Origin: an uncultured Lachnospiraceae bacterium
GTDB lineage: Bacteria > Bacillota > Clostridia > Lachnospirales > Lachnospiraceae
Length of the DNA: 64,000 bases
Direction of reading: 5' to 3'
NCBI GenBank assembly: GCA_910585715.1
Contig: CAJUEX010000004.1
Location: 1-64,000, forward strand
Position 1 is the first letter of the stretch. Each line of letters opens with the position of its first letter. Shown here piece by piece: positions 44,134 to 54,015 of the stretch. The notes below the pieces were generated by a model that saw nothing but the letters and a program-made list of their open reading frames with translations, had not been told where the DNA came from and made no database searches. Position numbers and translations under genes: made by a program.

Positions 44134-44274
44134 ACTCTGCTCTTTCGTATGCAGTCATTTGAATATTTAAATTCTATTGCTTTGTATTTTTAATTATGCT
44201 AACTGCACAAGCTCGGCTTCTAATTCTTTTATGTCGCTGTCAATCAAATCCGGGAAACAATCCGGCAAAACTAT

Positions 44275-46596
44275 TTACAATTCATTAATCGTCTCCGTCA
44301 CTGCCATATCCCTCATGCGCTTTGCCGGAGCGTTAATTGCCAGAAAGCATGATGCCGCAACAATTCCGATTACGATCACAAGCGGCTGCAGCGGGAATTT
44401 CCATACTCCTCCGAAATGTGAGATGAGCACCTTCACTATGATAAACCGGTGAAGGCAGATTCCTGCCAGACTGCCAATAAACAGCCCGCCCAGAGCATAG
44501 GTTACTACTTCTGCGGCAATCATCTTCGTCATCTGGCCCGTGCTCATTCCTACTGCACGCATGGCGCCGTACTGTTTCATTTTTGCCGACACGCTCATGG
44601 AAATGCTGTTCATAATGTTAAAAACAGTAATCAGGGAAACAATTGCCAGAAAGCCATAAGCTGCAAGCCGCAGCACCCAATAGGAGGAATAGACGGTTGC
44701 ATTGTCCTGGCGCCGGTCTGCAAATTCATTTTTGCCGGCCAGAGTCCGAATCGTCTCTACTGTTTTCTCTGTTATCTTGTTTGTAAACTGTACATTCAGC
44801 ATCAAGTAATTTTCTATACCTGTAATCCTTGAAAAGGTTTCCTCCGTACAGACAACCGCAGGACGGTTTTCAGTTCCGATACCCTCCGATAAAACACAGG
44901 CAATTTCCAGTTCCGTATCCCCTACTTTGATTTTATCACCGACTTTTAAGCGGCTGTCCATGGCAAAAATAGTCATTGCATAATTGGTATTGCCGGTAAT
45001 TTTTGATATATCGCCGCTTGCCACGGATTTCTTTGAAAGACCAAGCATGTATTCATCATAGGATATCAAATCAATGCTTCCCTCACTGCCGTTAATGAAT
45101 GCAGGCACGTCATAAACCATACGATTGCCAAAGGCAGCCTTCACACCGGGAAGACGATTGATTTCATCCTTCAGGCTTTTCTCGATTGAATTAGTATTAT
45201 CAGCAGCCACAATGGATATTTCGGGATTAAAATCACTTCCAGACGGAATAACCTTCTTTACAATTTCAATAATTCCAAAGAAAACGAAAAATAAAATCAC
45301 CATAAACGCAAATGACATGCACATTAAAATCAGATTTTTCTTTGCCGCCGCTGCATGATAAACACCAAGGGCGGTTTCCACCTTGAAAATACGGGTATTG
45401 GCTGCATGGGAAAGCTTTTTTTCGGAATCCCCGCTGCCGGTTACCGCTGACACGGGAGATATGGCTGCCGCACGCTTTGCAGGTGCATGCGCCGCCAGCA
45501 GCACGGTTACCACGCCTACCAAAACTCCGCAGATAATGGCTGTCAGGCTTGGCCGGAAGGCAAACTCGGAAAACTCGCCGCCCACCAGATTTTTCAGCAC
45601 TATGCATAAAATCCATGTGAATGCAATGCTTAATCCAAGACCGATTGGAACAGCAGTCTTACACCAGTTCAGGGCTTCCAGCCGGACGAAATGCAGCACC
45701 TGTTTCCTGCTGGCACCAATGCAGCGCATCATGCCGAAAAACTTTGTTCTCTGGGACACATTGCTGTTCATGCAGCTTGAAATCATCAGCACTCCGGCAA
45801 TCAATATCATTAGAAACACTGCTGCCGCCAGATAATACATTTCATTCATGCTCTTGTTGTTGCTTTCTCCTGACAGCGCAAGAACGAAGGTATTTTCCCT
45901 GACCTGTTCCCCGCTTAAGCCATACCGGGCTTTTACATCGGCAATGGCCTCTTTGAGTCCGGTTCCTTCTGCAAACTGAATATAATATACCGGACTTCCT
46001 TCCTCATTGCCGGCAGCGCATATATTTTCCAGTCCATTGATTGTCATATATCCGCATACGCCGTCTATATCAGTATTATATTGCGTATCATCTCCGCAAA
46101 AGCCTGATACTGTGTAAGCAAAATCACCTGCGTTTGTATGGATGGCGATGCTGTCACCCGTATGGATTCCAAGCTTCTCTTTTGCATCCCGGCTCAGCAT
46201 CAGCTCCTTTTCATTCTCAGGATAAGCTCCTTCTGTCTCATAATTTCTTATATCATTTATATATGAGGGCTCCGCTCCGTATAAAACGATTCTTTTCCCG
46301 TTTATCCGATACCCCCTGTCTTCCTTCTGGCCGGCTGTCCGACACCATGCTGCGGCAGCCACCTGTTCCTCTCCTGCTATCTGCTCTGCTTCCTCCTGTG
46401 ATATGCCGTTTAAAATAATATGATAATTTCCGTGACGCCTTATGGTGCTTTTCTCTTCCCCCTCCGTCCAGATATCCACTATGGAAAAGCAGGTGGTTAC
46501 AAGAAACACTGCAAGGACAATGCAAATCAGTGTCAGGCGGTTGAATTTCCTGCGGGTTCTTTGAGAAATGGAAATCAGGCTTAAATAACTTTTCAT
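44275..46596 (-). CDS. FtsX/MacB-type ABC transporter permease
   Basis: The protein has about 773 residues, with one helix near the N-terminus, a large outer domain (about 50-260), three helices around 265-375, one near 430, a second outer domain and three C-terminal helices. This is the two-half FtsX-like layout of ABC3 exporters or remodelling machines. MMRCIGASRKQVLHFVRLEA and YGAMRAVGMSTGQMTKMIAA are the repeated cytoplasmic coupling segments. The start at 46596 shares ATGA with the ATPase stop, which indicates coupled translation and leaves GGGGAGGTG correctly spaced. Confidence 0.9.
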   Translation of the reverse strand: MKSYLSLISISQRTRRKFNRLTLICIVLAVFLVTTCFSIVDIWTEGEEKSTIRRHGNYHIILNGISQEEAEQIAGEEQVAAAAWCRTAGQKEDRGYRINGKRIVLYGAEPSYINDIRNYETEGAYPENEKELMLSRDAKEKLGIHTGDSIAIHTNAGDFAYTVSGFCGDDTQYNTDIDGVCGYMTINGLENICAAGNEEGSPVYYIQFAEGTGLKEAIADVKARYGLSGEQVRENTFVLALSGESNNKSMNEMYYLAAAVFLMILIAGVLMISSCMNSNVSQRTKFFGMMRCIGASRKQVLHFVRLEALNWCKTAVPIGLGLSIAFTWILCIVLKNLVGGEFSEFAFRPSLTAIICGVLVGVVTVLLAAHAPAKRAAAISPVSAVTGSGDSEKKLSHAANTRIFKVETALGVYHAAAAKKNLILMCMSFAFMVILFFVFFGIIEIVKKVIPSGSDFNPEISIVAADNTNSIEKSLKDEINRLPGVKAAFGNRMVYDVPAFINGSEGSIDLISYDEYMLGLSKKSVASGDISKITGNTNYAMTIFAMDSRLKVGDKIKVGDTELEIACVLSEGIGTENRPAVVCTEETFSRITGIENYLMLNVQFTNKITEKTVETIRTLAGKNEFADRRQDNATVYSSYWVLRLAAYGFLAIVSLITVFNIMNSISMSVSAKMKQYGAMRAVGMSTGQMTKMIAAEVVTYALGGLFIGSLAGICLHRFIIVKVLISHFGGVWKFPLQPLVIVIGIVAASCFLAINAPAKRMRDMAVTETINEL

Positions 46597-47276
46597 TCCG
46601 CACACCTCCCCAAATCAGTGAGCACACCGTCGGATACCTGCAGCACCCTGTCAGCGTTCTGGGCAATGGTGCGGTTATGGGTAATCATAATAATGGTCTG
46701 GGCATATTTTTTTGCCGCTTCTTTTAACAGGGCAATTACCTCCCTGCTGTTTTGCGTGTCCAGATTTCCCGTAGGCTCATCCGCCAGAATCAGGGACGGT
46801 CTGGTAATCAGCGCCCGCCCGATTGCCACCCTCTGCTGCTGTCCGCCGGATAACTGGCTTGGCAGATGGTGACGGCGTTCCTGCAGGTTCAGCACCGTAA
46901 GAAGCTCCTCCAGATAGCCCCGGTCCGGCTTCTGATAGTCCAGCAGTACGGGGAAAATAATGTTCTGTTCCACAGTCAACTCGGGAATAAGGTTAAATGC
47001 CTGGAAAATGAACCCGATGTTCCTTCTTCGGAAAATAGTAAGCTTGCTTTCCTTCATGGAAAAGGTATCCTTGCCGTCAATCAGCACCTTTCCGGCTGTG
47101 GGTGCGTCCAATGCGCCAATCATATTAAGCAGCGTACTCTTTCCGGAGCCGGATTCCCCCACAATTGCCACATATTCTCCCTTTGAAACGGAAAAACTCA
47201 CATTCCTCAATGCCTGTACGGCTGTCTCGCCGCTTCCGTAAGTCTTGCATATTTTGTTGACCTCTAATAAATTCAT
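46593..47276 (-). CDS. ABC transporter ATP-binding protein (MacB/LolD type)
   Basis: The 227-residue ATPase begins MNLLEVNKICKTYGSGETAV and has Walker A GESGSGKSTLLNMIGALDAP, signature LSGGQQQRVAIGRAL, Walker B LILADEPTGNLDTQN and switch-His MITHNRTIAQ. It forms the transporter with the permease at 44275. I place the start at 47276; a longer frame to 47378 runs into palindromic element E and lacks family similarity. AGAGGTG lies upstream. The two-component system at 47491-49253 is upstream in the same direction. Confidence 0.93.
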   Translation of the reverse strand: MNLLEVNKICKTYGSGETAVQALRNVSFSVSKGEYVAIVGESGSGKSTLLNMIGALDAPTAGKVLIDGKDTFSMKESKLTIFRRRNIGFIFQAFNLIPELTVEQNIIFPVLLDYQKPDRGYLEELLTVLNLQERRHHLPSQLSGGQQQRVAIGRALITRPSLILADEPTGNLDTQNSREVIALLKEAAKKYAQTIIMITHNRTIAQNADRVLQVSDGVLTDLGRCAE

Positions 47277-47311
47277 AGATTCATGCACCTCTTTCTGAAT
47301 GATGTTTTCTC

Positions 47312-47436
47312 GTAACAGTTCAGCTCTTAGTTTTCCCACGCAGGAATCGGGAACGGGAGCGTGGCGACGCAGAAACATTTTCTGCCGGCTGCCGCTCCTG
47401 ATTCCTGCGTGGGAAAACTGAGGGCTGAACTGTTAC
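47312..47436. repeat. Palindromic intergenic element, internally deleted copy E
   Basis: Arms starting GTAACAGTTCAG (47312) and ending CTGAACTGTTAC (47436) pair over about 41 bases with three mismatches. Only one edge of the core (GGGAGCGTGGCGACGCAGAAAC, same orientation as copy C) remains. Compared with copies A and D, three arm base pairs have changed on both sides. It lies 54 bases after the histidine kinase stop and just upstream of the ABC ATPase ribosome site, so it would be part of any read-through mRNA. Confidence 0.85.
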
Positions 47437-47490
47437 GTTTTTTCAATAGAAAGAATAGCACATGAATACTACATGAATATTACAGCCAGA

Positions 47491-48534
47491 CTACAATTTT
47501 GTAGGAATCAGGAAATTTATCGCAAAAGAAGTCCCGTCGCCCTGCCTGCTGTCAACCTCTATAGTACCGTTATGGGCTTCCACTATGGTTTTTGCCAGCG
47601 GAAGCCCAAGTCCTATGCCCTGAGTGTCCTTGGAATACCTGCTTCTGTAAAATCTTTTGAAAATATGATACAAATCTTCCTCTCTGATGCCTCTCCCATT
47701 ATCCTTTATGGTTATCCAGACAGCAGATACCGACTGTCCCCATTCAATCCGGACATATTGTCCCCTTTCCGTATGGTCAAGGGCATTTTTAACGATATTG
47801 CCCACCGCTTCCACAATCCAGCTTTTGTCACAAAAAAAAGAAAGGGCTTCGTTGCCCTTTAAGACAATTTCTTTGCCCTCCTCTTTGGCACGATACAAAA
47901 AATGCTTTTTCACATCTGCCATCATTTCAGAAATATTTTCCGGTTTTCCCTCTATCACAACAGTTCCCGCATCAAATCTTGCAATTTTCAGAAGATTCTG
48001 TACAAGGGTCTCTATCCGGTCAAGCTCTCTTTCGGACAAATCAGAAAATTCTTTAATGTCCTGCGCTTCCTGTTCCAAAGCCTCCGCCTGTATAATGCCG
48101 TTATAAATATTCAGGGCGGCAAGGGGTGTTTTCAACTGATGGGAAATATCCGATATGGTATTTTTCAGGAATTTTCTCATTCTTCCTTCCTTTTCCGCCT
48201 GGGCATTTAAAGTGGCAGCTAAGGAATTCACCTCATAAAACAGCCTGTACAGCTCCCCCTCCTCATTGCATTCAATGCGGGCGCTCCGGTCACCGGAAAT
48301 ATATTGGCGGACCTGCCCTGCCGCCTCCTCCATAATCCGGTTCTGCTCTTTAAAATACCCGTAACAGAAAAACAGAATTGCAATTCCCATGCACACAGCG
48401 CAAAACAGAATATAGAAAGCCCTTTCTTTTAAGCCCCAAACCATAAGTGCCGCTGAAAGCAGCACGAACAGGAGAATGCATGACAAAATCCGGATAAACA
48501 GCCCTTTTATTTTCTGGTTCGTAAAAATCTTCAT
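47491..48534 (-). CDS. Sensor histidine kinase, short-loop type, linked to the ABC transporter
   Basis: The 347-residue kinase has two closely spaced membrane helices (about 10-32 and 36-56) and almost no outer loop, a HAMP-like region, HisKA with TISDISHQLKTPLAALNI (His132) and a HATPase domain with DNGRGIREEDLYHIFKRFYR and GIGLGLPLAKTIVEAHNG. Kinases of this build sense inside the membrane and often act with an ABC transporter, as in Bce-type modules. The start at 48534 has GAGGTG upstream and follows the regulator stop by eight bases. Confidence 0.92.
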   Translation of the reverse strand: MKIFTNQKIKGLFIRILSCILLFVLLSAALMVWGLKERAFYILFCAVCMGIAILFFCYGYFKEQNRIMEEAAGQVRQYISGDRSARIECNEEGELYRLFYEVNSLAATLNAQAEKEGRMRKFLKNTISDISHQLKTPLAALNIYNGIIQAEALEQEAQDIKEFSDLSERELDRIETLVQNLLKIARFDAGTVVIEGKPENISEMMADVKKHFLYRAKEEGKEIVLKGNEALSFFCDKSWIVEAVGNIVKNALDHTERGQYVRIEWGQSVSAVWITIKDNGRGIREEDLYHIFKRFYRSRYSKDTQGIGLGLPLAKTIVEAHNGTIEVDSRQGDGTSFAINFLIPTKL

Positions 48535-48542
48535 CCTACACC

Positions 48543-49253
48543 TCAATAAACAGTATTCCATTTATAGCCCATGCCCCGGACCGTTACGATTTTCTCCGGC
48601 TCTCCGGGATTGTCTTCAATCTTCATGCGCAGCCTGCGGATATATACCGTAAGCGTTTTGTTATCTATAAAGTTTTCATTTATGTCCCACAGGCTGCCTA
48701 AAATCTGTTCCCCTGAAAGCACTATGTCCGGATTTTCCATAAAAAGACATAAAAGCTTGTATTCGCTTGACGTCAGGTCAAGAGGTTTTCCGTTTTTATA
48801 CCCTTCCCCTTTTAATAACCGCAGGGTAATGCCGTTAGAAGAAAGCTCTGCCCCTGACTGGCTGAAATTATCGCTTCTGCGCAGCAGCGCATTGATTCTT
48901 GATAAAAACACTGCCAGCTTGAAAGGCTTCGTAATATAATCATCTGCACCCATGTCCAGCCCCATGATGATATCCGTTTCCTCATCCGCAGCAGTGAGAA
49001 ACATAATGGGAACCTTTGAGGTCTTTCGTATCTGCCTGCACATATCAAATCCGGAGCCGTCAGGAAGCGATACATCCAGAATCACCAAATCATATTTTTC
49101 ATCTGCCCATAATGCTTCTGCTTCCAGCCTTGTACGGGCAACGTCAATCTCATATCCCTGCTTTTTCACCGCAAAGGTAAGACCGCTTATTAAACTCAAA
49201 TCATCTTCCACAAAAAAAATCCACTTCATTTTCTGTACTTGTCTTTCATCCAT
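48543..49253 (-). CDS. OmpR-family response regulator
   Basis: The protein has a receiver domain (MKWIFFVEDDLSLISGLTFA, LVILDVSLPDGSGFDM with the phosphorylated Asp, ADDYITKPF) and a C-terminal winged helix (LTSSEYKLLCLFMENPDIVL, TLTVYIRRLRMKIEDNPGEP, VRGMGYKWN). It pairs with the kinase eight bases downstream. The start is ambiguous: ATG at 49253 has AGGAAC close by, while ATG at 49229 begins exactly at the receiver. The expected target is the ABC operon at 44275-47276. Confidence 0.92.
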   Translation of the reverse strand: MDERQVQKMKWIFFVEDDLSLISGLTFAVKKQGYEIDVARTRLEAEALWADEKYDLVILDVSLPDGSGFDMCRQIRKTSKVPIMFLTAADEETDIIMGLDMGADDYITKPFKLAVFLSRINALLRRSDNFSQSGAELSSNGITLRLLKGEGYKNGKPLDLTSSEYKLLCLFMENPDIVLSGEQILGSLWDINENFIDNKTLTVYIRRLRMKIEDNPGEPEKIVTVRGMGYKWNTVY

Positions 49254-49355
49254 GTTCCTGTTTCTTATCCACATTCCTGTTTTTCATGTCGGAAAAGCTC
49301 CTGCACCTCTTTCTCCGGGTCCGCTTCCCCGCAATGCATGGCAAACTAAACGGTT

Positions 49356-50372
49356 TTAATTAAACTGTACGAATCTCCTTGCCACTCTGTAAAGCCCTTC
49401 TGATATCTTCCTTCCGCTTTTCCCCGGCAGGTTCATGGTGCCCCCAAGGAACCCCAGGCGCATCTTTAAAAACAGCCTCTTATCCTGTTCCTTAATATAT
49501 TGCCACAGCTCATTTTTCTTTTCCAAAGCCTCTTCTGTGTCTGCCAGAATCAGCATAATGGAGGAAACGGTGGTAATAATGTCCAGATATTTTAACATAT
49601 ATTTTGCAGCCTTTTCATTGGGGATTTTGGTGGATACGTAATAATCCACCATCATTTTATTTACCTTAAGCTGCTGGTCGATACGGCTTATCATGACCTT
49701 CTCATTAACGGACTGGTCTTCCCTTCCAATATAATAACGGTAGAAATTCACATCCAGATAGTACATATTGCGCACATGAGGAAGTGGTTCAAACACAAAA
49801 ATATTGTCCACATAAAAGGTGTGCTCCGGCAGCTTTAAGCCGCAGTCCTTTAAAAGCTTTGTCCGATAAATGACGGAATGCATTAAAATATTCTGTGCCT
49901 TATGGAAATGCTTTGTCTCATCCCAGGTGAACATAGTGTTTTCAGGAAGGGCATTTCTAAAAGCCACCACTTTTTTCCGCTTTTCCCCTTCCTTTTCATA
50001 TACGAAATTGCTGATAAGCATATCCAGCACCTTTTCGCCTCCTGCAAGCTTCCTTAATGTGTCCAGAATCTGTTTGTATGCGCTGTACTTTACCCAGTCG
50101 TCGCTGTCCACAACTTTAAAATACAGCCCCCTTGCATGTTCCAATCCTGTATTAACGGCAGAGCCATGCCCTCCGTTTTCCTTATGGATGGCACGGACGA
50201 TTTCCGGATATTTGGCTTCATAGGCATCTGCAATTTCTGCCGTCCTGTCCGTGGAGCCATCATCCACAATTAAAACCTCCACGTCTTCATCCCCAATTAA
50301 AAGGGAATCCACACAGCGTTCCAGATAATCCTGTGAATTATAAGATGGTACGACAATCGATAACAGTTTCAT
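49356..50372 (-). CDS. Family 2 glycosyltransferase
   Basis: The 338-residue protein begins MKLLSIVVPSYNSQDYLERC and has VLIVDDGSTDRTAEIADAYE, HKENGGHGSAVNTGLEHARG and FKVVDSDDWVKYSAY, the GT-A fold nucleotide-sugar and DxD motifs. It has no membrane helix except possibly the C-terminal basic tail. It probably transfers a sugar to a cell-surface polymer; donor and acceptor are unknown. It lies 20 bases after mutY in the same direction. Confidence 0.92.
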   Translation of the reverse strand: MKLLSIVVPSYNSQDYLERCVDSLLIGDEDVEVLIVDDGSTDRTAEIADAYEAKYPEIVRAIHKENGGHGSAVNTGLEHARGLYFKVVDSDDWVKYSAYKQILDTLRKLAGGEKVLDMLISNFVYEKEGEKRKKVVAFRNALPENTMFTWDETKHFHKAQNILMHSVIYRTKLLKDCGLKLPEHTFYVDNIFVFEPLPHVRNMYYLDVNFYRYYIGREDQSVNEKVMISRIDQQLKVNKMMVDYYVSTKIPNEKAAKYMLKYLDIITTVSSIMLILADTEEALEKKNELWQYIKEQDKRLFLKMRLGFLGGTMNLPGKSGRKISEGLYRVARRFVQFN

Positions 50373-50392
50373 AATTCATGCTCTCTCTTTCC

Positions 50393-51511
50393 TTATACTT
50401 TCTTTTGTTTTATCCCAAGCTGAATGTCCGCATACTTGCTGTATGCTTCAAAAGCGGAGGGAATGGCATATTTTTGATTGATTTCCTCCGGCGGTACAAG
50501 CAGGTGCCCCTTTCCCCTGCCGGGGTTTTCTCCCCTTTCATTTCCCGCATCTTTTTTCATAAAATCCATTTCTTCCACCTTTACGGCATATCCTGTCATA
50601 TGCCATTCAATATGGGAAAAAATATGCTTTGCCTTTTCTAACTGCTTTATATGAAGAGGTCTGTAGCCCAAGCTCTCCAGATAGTCTAAGACTTCTTTTT
50701 CACTTCTGTTTCCTTCCATGGACGGAAATTCGTAAAGCCCTGCCAGCAGTCCCTTTTCGGGCCGCTTTCTGATGACTGTTTCATCGCCATGGCGGATGAT
50801 TAGTATTGTTTTCTCTTCAATCTTCCTTGGCTTCTTTTTAGACTTTCTTGGAATTATGCCAATCAGTCCTTCTTTCCTTGCCACGCAAAATTCCTTCCAC
50901 GGACACTGTATGCATTTTGGCTCTCCGTTTGGCACGCACACAATGGCTCCTAATTCCATCAGCGCCTGATTGAACATGCCTGCTTTATCCTCCGGCATGA
51001 CTTCCCTTAACAGCTCTTCGTACTTTTTCTTTGTGGAAGGGTGCAGCACGTCGCTTTCATCCCCTGTTACCCGTGAAAGCACTCTGAGCACATTGCCATC
51101 CACAGCCGGCACCGGTATGCCATAGGAAATAGAAGCAACTGCTCCTGCCGTATAGCTGCCGATTCCCGGCAGCTTTAATAAAAGCTCATAATCGGCAGGC
51201 ATTTTCCCTCCGTATGTTTCCATAACGATTCCCGCAGCCTTTTGCATATTGCGCACCCGGTTATAATAGCCAAGCCCTTCCCAAAGCTTTAACAGCTTAT
51301 CCTCACTTGCCTCCGCCAGATGGGCGATGGTAGGCAGTTCTTCTAAAAAACGATTAAAATATGGCTTAACAGCTTCCACTCTTGTCTGCTGCAGCATAAT
51401 TTCCGAAACCCAGACACGGTAAGGCTCCGGCTCGTCCCTCCACGGAAGAGACCTTTGATTTTCTAAAAACCACTGTAGCAGTGGTTTTACAATATACTCT
51501 AGTTTACTCAT
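50393..51511 (-). CDS. mutY: A/G-specific adenine DNA glycosylase
   Basis: MutY removes adenine mispaired with 8-oxoguanine. The 372-residue protein has NQRSLPWRDEPEPYRVWVSE, LLKLPGIGSYTAGAVASISY (helix-hairpin-helix) followed by PVPAVDGNVLRVLSR with the catalytic Asp, and the Fe-S loop CVPNGEPKCIQCPWKEFC with four cysteines. The C-terminal part (about 230-372) is the MutT-like 8-oxoG recognition domain. All key residues are present. Confidence 0.95.
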   Translation of the reverse strand: MSKLEYIVKPLLQWFLENQRSLPWRDEPEPYRVWVSEIMLQQTRVEAVKPYFNRFLEELPTIAHLAEASEDKLLKLWEGLGYYNRVRNMQKAAGIVMETYGGKMPADYELLLKLPGIGSYTAGAVASISYGIPVPAVDGNVLRVLSRVTGDESDVLHPSTKKKYEELLREVMPEDKAGMFNQALMELGAIVCVPNGEPKCIQCPWKEFCVARKEGLIGIIPRKSKKKPRKIEEKTILIIRHGDETVIRKRPEKGLLAGLYEFPSMEGNRSEKEVLDYLESLGYRPLHIKQLEKAKHIFSHIEWHMTGYAVKVEEMDFMKKDAGNERGENPGRGKGHLLVPPEEINQKYAIPSAFEAYSKYADIQLGIKQKKV

Positions 51512-51583
51512 ATTTTCCCTAAAATCAATAAATTATTTCTTAATATTTATTATTTTTCTTCCTAAGTGTAAATTTATTCTGCC

Positions 51584-52285
51584 TTACGGCTCTTTCAGAC
51601 AGACTTTTACCGGTTTGTGAATTTTCATGGAATTTTTTGTTACCAGACAATCATATGCCAGCACGTTTACCCCTTTCCGGGCGGCTTTTTGCAAAATGGC
51701 GGCAAATTCCGGATGGGTGGCTGTATTTGGCTGAAAGCAGACGGCTCCTTTCATCTGGATAACAAACATCACATAAGCCTCATATCCTTCTTCCATTGCC
51801 GAAATAAGCTCCTCCACATGCTTTACGGCTCTTTCTGACGGGGCGTCCGGAAACCTGACCACGCCTTTCTCCTCTAAAGTAACTCCCTTTACTTCCATAA
51901 ATATTTTTCTGTCCCCCGCCTCAATATAAAAATCAAATCTGGAATTGCCATATTTGCATTCCGGCTTTATGAAAACCTTCTCTTCTCCGCCGCAGACCGG
52001 ACATTCCGGCTCCTGCAGCCATTCCTTTACCGCCTGGTTGGGAGCATTTGAATCCATATTGATAAGAAGGCTTCCTTTTTCCACTGCAATCAAATCGTAT
52101 TTTGTCTTTCTGGCAGGATTATCGCTTTCCTCCAGATATACCCTGCAGCCTTTTATCAAAAGCTCCCTGCACCTTCCTGTATTTTTCACATGACAGATTT
52201 CTTTTTTTCCTTCAATATCCACATAGGCAATAAACCGGTTTGGTCTTTCCACAAACCGGCCTGCCGCGATTCTTTTATATTCCAT
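51584..52285 (-). CDS. sfsA: DNA/RNA nuclease SfsA
   Basis: The 233-residue protein matches SfsA along its length: RFVERPNRFIAYVDIEGK, CHVKNTGRCRELLIKGCRVY, SRFDFYIEAGDRKIFMEVKG and RFPDAPSERAVKHVEELISA. The Asp/Glu/Lys of FDFYIE and MEVKGVT give a PD-(D/E)XK nuclease centre. The family was first named sugar fermentation stimulation protein. Its leader contains a solo palindromic-element end (52301). Confidence 0.92.
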   Translation of the reverse strand: MEYKRIAAGRFVERPNRFIAYVDIEGKKEICHVKNTGRCRELLIKGCRVYLEESDNPARKTKYDLIAVEKGSLLINMDSNAPNQAVKEWLQEPECPVCGGEEKVFIKPECKYGNSRFDFYIEAGDRKIFMEVKGVTLEEKGVVRFPDAPSERAVKHVEELISAMEEGYEAYVMFVIQMKGAVCFQPNTATHPEFAAILQKAARKGVNVLAYDCLVTKNSMKIHKPVKVCLKEP

Positions 52286-52300
52286 CTTTTCTCCTGTTCC

Positions 52301-52326
52301 GTAACAGTTCGGCAGCGGCTTTCCCG
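52301..52326. repeat. Solo end of the palindromic element in the sfsA leader (copy H)
   Basis: GTAACAGTTCGG (52301-52312) matches the element terminus except for one base. The following CAGCGGCTTTCCC closely resembles the solo end at 9877 but not the other arms, so these two may derive from one further arm type. Confidence 0.45.
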
Positions 52327-52331
52327 TTTCT

Positions 52332-53240
52332 TTATGCAGAATTTCTATAGGGCACTCTTGCAGAGGGGACTACCTCCGAAGCGTCAAGGGCATGAATCAT
52401 CTGGTCGTCAAAGAATATCTGGGCATCAAAAGCCTTTAGCACATCCTTCTTGGAAATCCCTCCAAGGAAATATGCCTCGTCAACCTGTACATTCCATGCC
52501 CGCAGTGTGCGGATGACCCGCTCATGTGCCGGAGCGCATCTGGATGTTACAAGAGCCGTCCGGATAGGAGCCTTTTGCCCTGCAAATTCCTTTTGAATCC
52601 GGGAAATAGTCTTTAAGAACTTTGCAAAGGGCCCTTCCTCTAAGGGATTTGCCGCCTGCTCTCTCTCATTTTCTTCAAAAGCCTCAAGTCCGCTTTTCTG
52701 AAAAAGCTTTTCCGACTCATCGGTAAACAGCACGGCATCTCCGTCAAAGGCTATCCGAATCTGTTTCAAATCCCTGTTTTTTTGATATTCATGAATGCTC
52801 CCGTTTATAATCATCCCGGCGGCAATGCCATGGTCTACGGCGCTTTGCACATCCTCTTCATTTGCCGACAAAAACAAATCCGCTTTAAGGGCATTTAAGT
52901 AAGGAACCGGAGAACCGCCTCCTGACAGCACCACCCTTGTAACAGGGAGCCCGTAATGTCTGATGGAATGGAATATCCGCAAAGAGGCATCCGTACTGCT
53001 TCTGGACATGATAATTACCTCTACCCTGCCTTCATTCCCCGGAAGCTCATTGAGCTTTAGCAATGCACTGATTAAGGAAAACCCCGGTCCCGGCAGCAAA
53101 ACATCTTCTTCATGAGCCATTTGATACTGACAATAGGCTTCCATTCCCTCTTTTTCATAAATGTCATTTTCCATAGTTAAATCGAACAGCGCCCTGGAAC
53201 TTACTCCTACCACTAATTTGTTTTTCAAGTTATATGCCAT
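52332..53240 (-). CDS. Cytosolic 5'-nucleotidase (NT5C1A-like)
   Basis: The 302-residue protein has KLVVGVSSRALFDLTMENDI, VIIMSRSSTDASLRIFHSIR, VVLSGGGSPVPYLNALKADL and IRIAFDGDAVLFTDESEKLF, with a late FFDDQMIHALDAS. These are the segments of the cytosolic 5'-nucleotidase I family of HAD-type enzymes; DGDAVLF carries the DxD-like metal site. It would dephosphorylate nucleoside monophosphates. The upstream 124 bases show no clear element. Confidence 0.9.
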   Translation of the reverse strand: MAYNLKNKLVVGVSSRALFDLTMENDIYEKEGMEAYCQYQMAHEEDVLLPGPGFSLISALLKLNELPGNEGRVEVIIMSRSSTDASLRIFHSIRHYGLPVTRVVLSGGGSPVPYLNALKADLFLSANEEDVQSAVDHGIAAGMIINGSIHEYQKNRDLKQIRIAFDGDAVLFTDESEKLFQKSGLEAFEENEREQAANPLEEGPFAKFLKTISRIQKEFAGQKAPIRTALVTSRCAPAHERVIRTLRAWNVQVDEAYFLGGISKKDVLKAFDAQIFFDDQMIHALDASEVVPSARVPYRNSA

Positions 53241-53364
53241 AAAATACCTCCAAAATAATCATACTGTTCACTGCTTTTAGCTATATAATATCTTGAGCAT
53301 TTTGAAAGCAAAATCATATTTTGGAAGCGCTTTGAAAAATACGGCATTTATTCCCGCCCTTACA

Positions 53365-54015
53365 TCAGCGCATACGGCTGCACTGGTATTTCTGGAAGGT
53401 GATAATGCAATGCTTTAATTCTTCGTATCTTGTCTCAATAGGACCATCTTCAATTTCAACATCCACAGAAATCGCCATGGTGTTTATCATGTCGTTTGTA
53501 ATCCTGTGATGAAGTGCCGCCAAAATATTTAATCTTTCTTCATAGGTATCTGCATCCAGAAAATCCATTACCATGGGGTCTATGCTTATTTCGTCTCCGT
53601 TTTCTCCGCTTTCTGAGGCTTCTGTTTTGCCTGCGTGATTCACAGCTTCCAACGTTTCCTCTTCACCTGCCCCGCTCACAGTTTCTGATGCTTTCTCTTC
53701 CCTTATACTGCTCACAGCTTCCAATGCTTTCTTTTCAGCAGCTGATTCTGCTGTCTGCGGCTGTCCTTTTTCCTCCGGCATTTCTTCCGTTACCTTTTGA
53801 AAGCGGTACTGTCCCTTTTTTTCCGGATATTTCTTTTCATCTACCATTCCCATAAACCGGGAAAGGGGACGGACATACATCTTATATTCTCCGTACAGCG
53901 CCTGATAGACTACCATGTCTTCTTCCGTTTCAGAATGCTGTGCCATTGTAATAATCTGATACCTGTTTCCTTTAAAATGCTCATAAATTTCATATGGCTT
54001 TGGATTATTTCTCAT
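53365..54015 (-). CDS. DUF1653-like protein with acidic repeat linker
   Basis: The N-terminal 70 residues (KPYEIYEHFKGNRYQIITMA, VVYQALYGEYKMYVRPLSRF) match the DUF1653 pattern, a small beta-barrel of unknown role. Residues about 90-145 are a low-complexity acidic linker with repeated EAVS, SETVSGAGEEE and EAVNHAGK units, and the C-terminal 70 residues are helical (ADTYEERLNILAALHHRITN). It has no signal or membrane helix. The repeats may vary in number between strains. Confidence 0.8.
   Translation of the reverse strand: MRNNPKPYEIYEHFKGNRYQIITMAQHSETEEDMVVYQALYGEYKMYVRPLSRFMGMVDEKKYPEKKGQYRFQKVTEEMPEEKGQPQTAESAAEKKALEAVSSIREEKASETVSGAGEEETLEAVNHAGKTEASESGENGDEISIDPMVMDFLDADTYEERLNILAALHHRITNDMINTMAISVDVEIEDGPIETRYEELKHCIITFQKYQCSRMR

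Noticed and set aside
47277..47378. Longer N-terminus of the ABC ATPase
   Set aside because: It is coded by palindromic element E, has no family similarity, and a better start with AGAGGTG lies at 47276.
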